Notes under the pieces: model-generated
What the model saw: the letters and a program-made list of their open reading frames with translations, nothing else
Databases searched by the model: none
What the model was told of the DNA's origin: nothing
Shown here: one piece after another, positions 21,732 to 31,420 of the stretch
How the letters are laid out: every line of letters starts with the position of its first letter
How positions within the stretch are numbered: position 1 is the first letter of the stretch
Translations under genes and position numbers: made by a program
Assembly (NCBI GenBank): GCA_030737835.1
Contig: CM060856.1
Coordinates: 5,605,892-5,669,891, forward strand
Reading direction: 5' to 3'
DNA from: Acorus gramineus
Taxonomy: Eukaryota; Streptophyta; Magnoliopsida; Acorales; Acoraceae
Length of the DNA: 64,000 bases

Positions 21732-23375
21732 GATGTAAGGAATAGTGAAAGAGGAGGATCTAAAGACAAGAAACATACACCAAAGGACCTAAGCAAGCAT
21801 GCAAGTGTAAAGGATGAAGGGAAGAGGACTGAATTCCTTGATAAGCAAGACAATAGAAGGAAAGGTCATGGAAAGAGGAGTGGGCGCAAATCTGAATCCG
21901 ATGATTTTGATTTCAGTGGCTGCAAGAAAAGCCGTTCAAAACCCTCTAAAAAGATGATGAAGGGTGGCAGAAAACATTATGATGGTGAAGATTCAGATAC
22001 TGACAGTACTGATTCTGTGGGGAAAACTAACAAGCACCAGAGACATAGTTCTGATGATAGTTCTGATTCATATATGACACTGCACTACAAAAAGTCCAAT
22101 GGGAAGCAGAGAAGCAGAAAAGCCCAGAATTCTGACGGTTCTGAGAATGAATATGATGCACATGTGGGCAGTAAATCTAGAAGGAAGGAAAGGGAAAAAC
22201 CTGGAATTAAAAAACAAAAAAGGCATGAGTTGGATGACTTTGATAGTAACAGAAAACATGGCAGAAGTTGCAAGAAAAGCGAACAGAAAGTTCATGATTT
22301 TGATGGATCAGGGAAAAATGTGGCGAAGGTTGGTAGAAGCAAAAAACATATGGTGTGGCATGATTCTGACGAGGAAGACAGTGAAGGCAGTGATATTAAA
22401 AATAGCTTGAAAAAGAGAACTGGGAGGCATGCTAAATCCAAAATGCTGACAGATCCAAGTGATGGTAGCAGTAGCAGGAGTGATAGTTCAGATGATAGCA
22501 GCAGCGAAGCCCAGTCTGTCTGCAGCATTGACTAGAGGCATGAGCTAATATCTGGGAGAAAGGTGGGTGAGGACAGGAGGGAGAACGAAAGCTACATGGA
22601 GGCTGGAAAGAAACAACATGGATCTGCTTTGGAGCTAGGGCATGCTAAAAAAACAGGTGAAAGAGGTGATGCTAGGAAAGAGAGAGCAGGTAATCAATTC
22701 TGTGATGACAATAGAGGCACAGAGACATCATATGGAATGAGAAGGACACGTGCATTTGACTCAAAGCAGGACATGAAGGACACAGACTATGTGAAAGGAA
22801 TGAGGTCAAAGCGGAAGCTTGATGATGATGATTGCCATGATATTCAAGAGAAGTGGTCAAGAAAATTGGATGTAACTGAGGAGGAGAGAGGAAGGATAGG
22901 AGAGGACCGGGTTGAACGTGATTCTTATTGTAGGGATTATCGTAGCAGAAGAGATCGGAAGAGAGAAGAGGGTCAAGCAGAAATAGAGGGAGGACTGGAG
23001 ATTATCCTAGTGGACGTGGGGATTTCAGCAGGAGGGAGGACAGGCAAGACTATTACGGGAGTTCAAGCAAGGTGGGTGATAAACGTAATTTCAAGGAATT
23101 CAATGAGGAAGATCATGATGGAAGCAAAAGCCATGTTGTCACTTGTCACTAGGGATTACAAAAGCAGGTCACAGCAGGGGAGGGAAGAATATGACGGGGT
23201 AGAAGAAATCAGAAATAAAGACCACTATAACATTGAAGTGCGTGATAGCAGAGGCAAGTTTAAGGAAGCTGATAGGGATGATGGTGTCAAGATGAGAAGA
23301 TATGATGAGTTGTGTGCAAGGGCTGACAGAGACTACCATGACCACAAGGATGGAGACCGGCACAGGAGGGAGTGA
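21732..23375 (+). pseudogene. Decayed Arg/Ser/Asp-rich tail of the CWC21 homologue
   Basis: In the same frame as exon 2, about 800 bp encode a low-complexity, charged tail (KSESDDFDFSGCKKSRSK, DSDTDSTDSVGK, SDDSSDSYM, SSSRSDSSDDSSSEAQS) of the kind found in SR-related splicing proteins. This part ends at a second in-frame TAG (22533-22535), after which the frame continues with KRKLDDDDCHDIQEKWSRKL and YRSRRDRKREE. From about 22975 to about 23150 the sensible reading (RTGDYPSGRGDFSRREDR) is in another frame, and it then returns, so two compensating frameshifts are implied before the final TGA at 23373-23375. Two stops plus two shifts, none in the core domain, point to loss of constraint on the tail. 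Sequencing error could explain one or two of these but less easily all four. Confidence 0.75.
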
Positions 23376-24440
23376 GAAGTGAAGGTTTTCGATCAAATCT
23401 GGGTTTGGGTGCACTTCTCTATAATATGTTGTTTGAGAATTTTCAAAACTACCTCGTTGATGTATCTGCATTGTGTTGACCTTTTGATTTCTTGGGGCGT
23501 TGTCTTTCATGGGCAACTACCATACTTTCTTTGCTATATATTATATTTGGATTTTACCTGTGACATTTGAATGTTCTACAGCATTCTCTATCACTCATGA
23601 AACTTGTTTTCTCCGCCACCTATTTACATTGAAGAATTAGCATATTCCCTTGTGGAGGAATAATATAGGTTATCATTTGTCTATCAGCTAGAAGGCTGTC
23701 AAGCAGAAGTTATTACTGGGCAAGGTGCATTAGAGTTCTCTGCTTCCTAGTTGAGCTCCTCCTGAATCCAAGATTGATGGATCTTTAGTAATGGAATTAC
23801 TTGTTTCTTTGATCGGCCTGTGTGCGTGCATCTGTGTGTGTGTGCCTACGTGTGGATGCTTCCTTGGATTGGATTATAAGATCAAATGTTAAATTCTAAA
23901 GAGATTCCGAGTTTAAAAAATGAGCAGGTCATGCATGTGGTATAAAGTACTTGAATTACCACCTTCGTGGGTTTGTGCTGTTGTGCTTGAAGGATTAGTT
24001 GTTCATTATCTTTCAGATATCTGCACATTGAGCTCAACAAATGATCGTGGTAGCATGAAGACTGCATAAGCACTTTAAGTGGTCCACATTCTAATCTCCA
24101 ATGCATGTATGCAGGATCCAATGAAACCTGCAGCTCAATATACATTCCGGGTTGATTTAATGTCATAATTTCATTTCATCCTGTGCTGTATCCATGCTTC
24201 ATATGTGAACCTGTGAAAGAAAAAAAATTGGCTAGAAAATTCATGGTTGAGGCATTTTATATTATAGGGACTCAAAAAGAAAAATCCTATTTCACAAATT
24301 AATGGTATTCAAATTGATGTCTGGCACAAAGATTAATAATGAAATAGGCATTTAAAGTTGGATACTGAAAAATAAATGTGAAAAAGGGAGGGATTGATAA
24401 CTAAATAACATAGTTTACATAGACGTAAAAATTAAAGAAA
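23376..24440 (+). other. 3' untranslated and flanking sequence of the CWC21 locus
   Basis: Moderate GC content with no coding frame. A GT-rich patch (GTGTGCGTGCATCTGTGTGTG) at about 23819-23840 stands out. Much of 23376-23900 is likely 3' UTR of the ancestral transcript, but I cannot place the poly(A) site. Confidence 0.45.
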
Positions 24441-24448
24441 AATTTTTA

Positions 24449-25007
24449 TTACAGGTTTCTCAGTATACTGTTGTATTAATTTTAAGTCCCTGCAACTTTT
24501 TCATTTAACAATAGGTTCCTAGGTATTAATTCCTATTATGTGTGGGTTCTTGTCACAATGGGAGGGGTAACCGCCGTTAATTTTTCCCATTTTACCCTAT
24601 TTAAACAGTCCGTATACTGTTATGTAATGTATGTACAATGTTAATCAACCGCAGATATAACTATTTTGTGTATATTGTTACATTCTGTGTACATTGTTAT
24701 CATTCTGTGCACACTATTATATGTGTATGTGTACACTGTTAGTAATTTATGTGCACTAATGTGGGTCGTTAGAGAGTAAAAAAGGAGAAGAGGCAATGGA
24801 AAGGTGTGGGAGAGAGGGAGGGCCAGCGCCTGTGAGAGTTGATGGAAGAGAGACAAAAAAAAAAAAGAAAAAAAAAAGAAAGAAAAAGGTTTGGGGTAAA
24901 AATGGAAGAAAAGTGACTGGAGTTAATATAGAATGGATGGAAGGATCTAGACATAAGTAGAAAAGTTACTTAAAATTAATATGAGGATACGCTGAGGGAC
25001 CTGTAAT
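24449..25007. mobile_element. MITE-like element with about 40-bp inverted ends
   Basis: The left end TTACAGGTTTCTCAGTATAC and the right end (other strand) TTACAGGTCCCTCAGCGTAT form an imperfect inverted repeat that extends to ATTAATTTTAAGT on both sides. AATTTTT stands next to both ends and may be the target duplication. The interior has irregular repeats of TGTGTACATTGTTAT and an A/G-rich patch (24850-24890). It has no coding capacity. Superfamily uncertain; Mutator- or hAT-like are both possible. Confidence 0.65.
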
Positions 25008-25059
25008 TAATTTTTCTAGAATTTATTTTATAATTCAAATTTGAAACTATAACAACCTA

Positions 25060-25526
25060 ACTCAACCCTGTTTGAGTTGCACCCTTAACAAAAAAAAAAA
25101 AAAAAAAAAAAAGAAAAATGGTGCACAATTCAACCCACATGGTCAGTCACGTAAAAACACTGGTAAATAATATACATATAGTAGAAATAGAAAAGAAAAG
25201 AAACATAAAAATTGATAGTAAATATGTATGAGCGGGCCGGGAATGGTTGAAATAAAAGTAGGGATAATCAAATATTTCTGTTGACCAGGGGATTGAATGA
25301 TAAGCCCAAGTTTCTGTTTGGGTAGATTTAACATTTTAAATAAAGGAACATGTTATTGGGTTTTTGGAAATAAAAACAATATTTTAAAATACCAATTTAT
25401 ATTTTGTTAAATGTTACTCATAAACTTTTAACTTTCAAAAGTAGCCACCAATCACTTTTTGAGCAAAAATTAAGTTTCCAATTTTTCAATGCTATTATCA
25501 AAATTATTTGATAGCGAAGAATGTAT
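25060..25526 (+). repeat. Block X, right copy (continuous)
   Basis: The uninterrupted counterpart of the pieces at 8570-10830. It contains a 24-A run at about 25089-25112 and runs straight into repeat Y at 25527. Block X thus lies on both sides of the CWC21 gene in the same orientation. Confidence 0.65.
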
Positions 25527-27474
25527 AACAAACTCACGACTCTAATTAAAGTGTAATTATCCAAATGTATAAATTTGTATAAAGGTATCATGTAATTTTG
25601 ATGGTCATGTATTTAATATATTATCCTAACAGGAAATATATAGGCTCTAAATAAATTCATCAGTGATCCCTTGGGAGCAAAATATGTTAGTATATTATTA
25701 GGTGAATGTGACATGAATGATGTAATCAAGTATGGTAACTCGTTTGACACTCCATGTTTTAAAAATCCGACCGTATATTCAGTTGGAAAAGAGAATGGAC
25801 TAAGGTTTATTGGATCAACCGGATCAGTTTAATTTGAACTGTGTTATCATCATGACTTAATAAATATATCAATTATTATTATTAAATAAATAAACTTATA
25901 AAAATATGAAATATTTTATTAAATCTTTGCATAATTTATCCATGCTTAATTTTAAAACTTTTTAAGGTTGTATATAACATCATTATATGATTTTATTATA
26001 TGATTAAAATATAATTTTTTATTAAATATTATGTTTTAACAAATAATTAATTATAATTTTTATAAATAAAAAACTAATCAGCTTAGTCAAACGGTTATCA
26101 AAAAGTGTTCGTTCAACCGGTGGGTTGATTAGGTTTTATCTATTTTTTTATATTATTGGGTTTTGATGGTAAATCGAACAAGAATTTAAAATAAATGAAA
26201 GGTTAACTGGTTTAACCAACGGTTTTTAAAACAGGATTCATGCTTGGCAGAATTCTACTTTAATAGAATAAATTAACATTAAAAAAAGGCCCGTTTAACA
26301 ATCATGTTATGATATACTCGAACAATCAGAAAAATTCTGAACGTTATTAATCAATTAGTTATTCCTAGTGTTTATTTCTTCCTTAGCGTTGAGTCATTGG
26401 AAAACATGACATCAGATTAACAGTGTAACTGTGTAAGCTATTAATTTTTTTTTCTTTCTTGATACAGCATTAAGTTGTCACTTGTTACCAGTGAGAGTGT
26501 CCTATTCTCATTTGCGTGCAGCCCTGCCCCTTTTGGATACAGAATTTGTGTCGAGTCATTGGAATATATAAGACTTCACCCAACAATGTAATTTATTAAT
26601 TAATTTCATTTTTTTTCTTCTGATATAGCAATTTTAAGGATTCTCCTTTGTCCGCAGTTCTTTGTTAGTGTTGAGTCCTTAAAACAGAAGACCTAAACCC
26701 AACATACTGTAAGCTATTAAATAACTCAACTTCTTTTGATGTGACATTAAATTATTTTATCATTCTAATTAATTAGAATTTTAGACCTAGCTAGTTATGC
26801 ACAGGAAACACTTATACACAGCATTTTTTTATAGTTCTAAATACAGTCTCATATACTTCGTTAACCATTCACTGATCGAAGTATACATATACCTCATTAG
26901 ATAAGGTATATATATACCTTGCTAATTTTTATATACTTATTAAAATTAGATTCGTTCCATTTAAAATAGAGTTGTATGTATTTTCTTCAAAACATATATC
27001 TCATTAGATAAGATTAATTATTTTTAACAAATTAAAATATGTGTGATTGTTTGTATATAAGGTTGTCGATAACATTGTCCTTTTAACTTAGATGATATAA
27101 TCCAAACATGAATCATGGATAATGTGGTTCTTATGAAGTCACAACAAGGCAGTTAGTGTCATAAGTGGTTGCTTAAATAAATGAGCCTCAATAATATGTC
27201 CACTCCGATCCACAAAAGATTTGTTTGTTGATCATTTCTTTTTCCTTTTAAGGATTTTTTAAATGTATACTCCTTTGTCGTGATTTACTCTCACAACTGT
27301 CAATATTCTCATCATATCCCACAATTTTCAATGCACGGATTTAATTATATTAGAGCATGATTCATACTTCATGGTAAACAATACTTATTTTTATACAAGC
27401 ATTTTTTCTTCTCTCGATCGTTTTCTCAAGAAAGCCCATGCACAATGATATATTGATATTAATTGTAATGTCGG
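25527..27474 (+). repeat. Non-coding repeat Y, copy 2, left part
   Basis: Aligns with 3339-5222 of copy 1. It is broken at 27474 by the gypsy insertion; the last five bases, GTCGG, are repeated at 43319-43323 as the target duplication. A local difference from copy 1 is the paired GGTATATATATACC-type palindrome at about 26900, which copy 3 also carries at about 60955. Confidence 0.8.
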
Positions 27475-28011
27475 TGTAGAGACAAAAAAAAAAGAAAAAA
27501 AAAAAAAGAAAAAAAAGAAAAAAAAAAAAGGGGCTTGGCCAAAACGGGTCTGCTGGGCCGGCTCACTGAGCCCTGCCAGGGCAGGGCCCAGTTCGGCCCT
27601 GCCAAGGCAGGGCCAAATTAAAAAAAAGAAAAAAAAAAAAGAGAAAAGAAAAGGAAAGAAAAGGAATTAGTCAAAAAAAATTTCCTAACTACCCATACCC
27701 CCTAAAACTACCCATTACCTTTTATAACCACCCCTCCCTTCCTCTATAAATAGGAGGGAGGGGGGGGAGAGAAAAAAAAAAGGAGGAAGAAAGGCAAGAA
27801 CAAAAAAAAGCCTAAGGGAGAGAAGGAAGAAAGCCAAAGCAAGAAGAAGAAGAAGAAGTGTAGGAAAAAAATCCAAGGGAGAGATATACAAACTCTCCCT
27901 CGATTCCACCTTCTTCTTGAAGAACCCACCAAAAGAAGGAGAAGTCAAGAAAGCCAAAGAAGAAGAAAAAGAAAAGAGTGGAGAAAATCTAAGGGAGAGA
28001 AATACTAACTC
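27475..28011 (+). repeat. First LTR segment (5' part only)
   Basis: Begins TGTAGAGACAAAA like the right LTR, contains the GGGCC-rich block (about 27530-27610) and a TATAAATA box at 27745-27752, and stops at the join with the internal remnant at 28011/28012. It represents about half of an LTR. Confidence 0.85.
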
Positions 28012-28806
28012 ATAAAATCAGATTTGATATCATTTAATTCATTTTGAGATTTATCTTATGATGTGTATAAATCACCGAGATTCTTTAAAAAAAAAAAAAT
28101 AATTTGATGGTAGTAAACCACACATGAAGATCCACGTTGATCTTCATGCATTCATCCAAAGATTGCTGCCATGCATTTATTCAAAGATTTTAATAATAAT
28201 AAATTTTTTTTTATTTTTTAAAATAATAATAATAGTAATAATAATAATAATAATAAAATAAATAAATAAATATGCATATACTCTTTAGTATGAACGAAAA
28301 ACATAAATTCATGAATTATCTATGTTTGCATCATGCTATCTTTGAAGTAAACAAATCAAATCAAATAAAAAAAATTCCTATATTCACATATACTAACCTC
28401 TAATGGCTTCAAGATGGTTTTGTTGAGGAAATTGACTCTTTCTTCTCTATCTCTTTTAATTTAATTTAATTGTTTTGTGAAAGAGAGTAACTCCTATTTA
28501 TAGCCACTTTTTCCATAAGTTTTTATATATATCTAAACAGATAAAATTTAAACTTGAAATATTGAGTATCACAACAAACATTTTAGTTGTGCCATCTATA
28601 TCTAAATAAAATCAAATTCAAAATTCAAAATTTAAAATTTAAATTTAAAATTTTAACATCATAACATACTTAATAGTTATGTCATCCCTATCTAAATGAA
28701 ATCAAGTTTGAATTAAAAATAAAATAAAAATTAATTAATTAATTAATTAATCAAGGATGACAAAATTCATCATTGAACTCTTTTATCCATCCTTGAGGGG
28801 GCAATT
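28012..28806 (+). repeat. Internal 3' remnant between first and second LTR segments
   Basis: Nearly identical to 41478-42261, the stretch just before the right LTR, including its polypurine-like end (GAGGGGGCAATT here, GAGGAGGCAATT at the right). It is non-coding, with (AAT)n runs and AAATTAATTAATT blocks. It must derive from a second internal region. Confidence 0.88.
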
Positions 28807-28945
28807 TGTAGACAAAAAAAAAAAAAGGGGCTAGGCCAAAACGGGCTTGCTGGGCCGGCCCACTGAGCCCTGCCAGGGCAGGGCCCAAATTTGGCCCTGC
28901 CTTGGCAGGGACCAGTTCGGCCCTGCCAAGGCAGGGCCAAATTAA

Positions 28946-28978
<33 letters not shown>

Positions 28979-29847
28979 GAAAAGGAATTAGTCAAAATTA
29001 ATTAAAATCAAATCAAATCAAATCAATAAATAAATAAAGAAAAAGTCAACAAAAAAAATTTTCCTAACTACCCACACCCCTAAAACTACCCATTACCTTT
29101 TATAACCACCCCTCCCTTCCTCTATAAATAGGAGGGAGGGGGAGAGAGAAAAAAAAAAGGGAGAAAGAAAGGCAAGAAAAAAAAAAGCCTAAGGGAGAGA
29201 AGGAAAAAAGCCAAAGCAAGAAGAAGAAGAAGTGTGGAAAAAAATCCAAGGGAGAGATATACAAACTCTCTATCGATTCCACCTTCTTCTTGAAGAACCC
29301 ACCAAAAGAAGAAGTCAAGAAAGCCAAAGAAGAAGAAAAAGAAAAGTGTGGAGAAAATCCAAGGGAGAGAAATACTAACTCTCCCTCGATTCCACCTTCT
29401 TCTTAAAGAAAAGTGTGGAGAAAATCCAAGGGAGAGAAATACTAACTCTCCCTCGATTCCACCTTCTTTTGAAGAATATCTTCACTTTGTTCACGAAGGA
29501 GAAAGTCCAGAGAAGGGAAGATCAAGAAAAAGCGGCTTCAAATCAAATCACAAGTTCAAAAAATCCAAGAAGGGTGAAGAACAAAGCACCGCTGGTCCTA
29601 AACAACAAGGCTCAAACTCAAAAGGCCCGAAGGATCACGCACCGCAAGCCTCTTCATCTTCCTTTTAAATTTTCACAAACTTGTAAAAATCTCTGAAGTT
29701 GTAATTCTCGAGACACTCTTCAAAGGAGACCGAGGATCAGAGGATTAAAAGATCGAGTTGTACCCACGTCACCTTTTTATGTATTGATTTGCTCTCCGAG
29801 CATATCATCATCTTTAAAATTTGTAAGGGACATTTTTGTTCGCTACA
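28807..29847 (+). repeat. Middle LTR (serves as 5' LTR of the intact internal region)
   Basis: 1,041 bp, TGTAGACAAA...CGCTACA. The GGCCCTGCC-type repeats lie at about 28840-28940. The TATAAATA box at 29123-29130 sits in a setting identical to the other two LTR segments (CCTCTATAAATAGGAGGG) and is the likely promoter. Downstream are repeated CTCTCCCTCGATTCCACC units. A short Lys/Ser-rich open frame (29348-29668) is shared with the right LTR. The primer-binding region follows at 29851. Confidence 0.9.
29123..29130 (+). promoter_or_regulatory. TATA box of the middle gypsy LTR
   Basis: TATAAATA within CCTCTATAAATAGGAGG, with a purine-rich transcribed leader following. The same box occurs at 27745-27752 and 42580-42587 in the other LTR segments. 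Confidence 0.75.
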
Positions 29848-29850
29848 GAT

Positions 29851-29870
29851 TTTTGGCACGCCCGGTGGGA
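29851..29870 (+). other. Primer-binding-site region of the gypsy element
   Basis: TTTTGGCACGCCCGGTGGGA begins three bases after the LTR end. A GC-rich TGG-initial sequence at this place is the usual site where a tRNA 3' end primes minus-strand synthesis. I cannot assign the tRNA with confidence. Confidence 0.65.
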
Positions 29871-29941
29871 CATCATCTCCTCTCATCCCTCATTTCCGTC
29901 AAGCTCGAACTTCCTTCTTCTAAGGCGTTCGAAGTACAACC

Positions 29942-31348
29942 ATGGCCGAAGCCAACACCAATGCCATTCCTGCAAGCGAAACGCCTCTTGTTGACCCTAC
30001 TTCACTTCAACAAGGAGGCTTGGAAAATCTTTTCCAGGAGGCGCACGATGCAATACCAGTCACCACTCCTGGCATGCGCGTCTACACTAGGCGAGCTAGA
30101 GCTACGACATCAACCCTCGTTCCAGAAATGGAAGACGAAGGTACGATGAAGAATGCCAATAATGCAACAGCACAGGAGGTGCATGACGATTCAAATGATC
30201 TTGGTGCTCATGTTCGAGTATCGCGTACCGAAGATGAAGTGGAGACTGTAATTCGTCGTAATTACATCTCCGATGACGACGCCAACGCCAGATCCGATGG
30301 GCCCACGCCAGGGGCAAGGCGCACTCACAACCATCCCTCGATGTCCAAACTCGAGGAGCAAATTAAGCAGCTCAATCAATCCATGGCGCAGATGGCTCAG
30401 ATGATGATGGAGAAGGACCGTCAAATTAGTATTCTTCTCCAAAAATCGGGCTCGAAGGATGATACCGGCGTCTCAAATCAGGTACCTGTGTCACCAAATG
30501 CTGTCCCTGCATCAACTTTGCCCATTGAGCAATCGATGGTCATTCCTCCAACGACAGTTCTCGCGGCGTCTCAAGCTTCAGTTGCTCCGGCTATGACTGT
30601 ACAACAATTACAGTCATTAGTGGCAGACATGGTCCGCACTCAAAATGGTGGATATGTCCAATCTTCAGCAGGATATTCAAAGCCGTACACTCAACGTATC
30701 CAGCAGCTCCGCTTTCCATCGGGATACCAACCACCAAAATTTCAGCATTTTGATGGGAAGGGCAATCCAAAACAACACATTGCCCATTTCATCGAAACCT
30801 GCAACAATGCTGGCACTTATGGCGACTTGATGGTGAAGCAATTCGTGCGCTCCCTAAAGGGGAATGCATTCGATTGGTACGTCGATCTTTTGCCCGCATC
30901 AATCGACAGTTGGGAGGCTTTAGAACGAGAATTTCTCACTCGCTTCTATAGCACTCGCCGTACTGTCAGCATGGTGGAGTTGGCTGCAGTTAAACAACGC
31001 AAGGAAGAATCGGTGATCGATTACATTGACCGGTGGAGGAATCTTGCTCTTAATTCGCGAGATCGATTGTCAGAAACTTCAGCAATCGAAATGTGCATCC
31101 AAGGCATGCATTGGGGCCTTCTCTATATTCTCAAGGGAATCAAACCTCATACCTTTGAAGAATTGGCTACTCGAGCGCACGATATGGAGATTAGCCTGGC
31201 CACTCACGGAGACTTCAAGCCGAAGGACTTTGCAAAAGATGACAAAGACAAAGCATCTGCGCCTAAGAAGAAGCATGTGAATGTCGTCAATATCGCGTCT
31301 TCCTCAAAACCATGGGGGACGAGTGGTGCAGCAGACACTGACCCTTGA
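29942..31348 (+). CDS. gag: gypsy gag
   Basis: Starts MAEANTNAIPASE. Residues about 135-160 are a short coiled coil (KLEEQIKQLNQSMAQMAQMM). About residues 255-400 match the retrotransposon gag capsid-like domain (FDGKGNPKQHIAHFIETCNN, KGNAFDWYVDLLP, WEALEREFLTRFYST, EESVIDYIDRWRNL). No CCHC knuckle is obvious in this frame. The product would form the particle shell. Confidence 0.88.
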   Translation: MAEANTNAIPASETPLVDPTSLQQGGLENLFQEAHDAIPVTTPGMRVYTRRARATTSTLVPEMEDEGTMKNANNATAQEVHDDSNDLGAHVRVSRTEDEVETVIRRNYISDDDANARSDGPTPGARRTHNHPSMSKLEEQIKQLNQSMAQMAQMMMEKDRQISILLQKSGSKDDTGVSNQVPVSPNAVPASTLPIEQSMVIPPTTVLAASQASVAPAMTVQQLQSLVADMVRTQNGGYVQSSAGYSKPYTQRIQQLRFPSGYQPPKFQHFDGKGNPKQHIAHFIETCNNAGTYGDLMVKQFVRSLKGNAFDWYVDLLPASIDSWEALEREFLTRFYSTRRTVSMVELAAVKQRKEESVIDYIDRWRNLALNSRDRLSETSAIEMCIQGMHWGLLYILKGIKPHTFEELATRAHDMEISLATHGDFKPKDFAKDDKDKASAPKKKHVNVVNIASSSKPWGTSGAADTDP

Positions 31349-31420
31349 AGAACTTAAAGCCAAGGTGTACCCTTTCCCAGACTCCGAAGTCTCCTGTTCG
31401 ATCAGTTACTCAAAGAGAAG

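Noticed and set aside
27715-27957. Phe/Leu/Ser-rich open frames on the - strand, also at 29100-29327 and 42557-42796
   Set aside because: Complement of the purine-rich LTR leader (AAGAAGAAG tracts), repeated in each LTR; compositional and not genes.
29348-29668. Lys/Ser-rich open frame in the middle LTR, repeated at 42884-43078
   Set aside because: Part of the LTR itself, differing between copies and without domain. It could be an upstream frame, but there is no evidence for a product.
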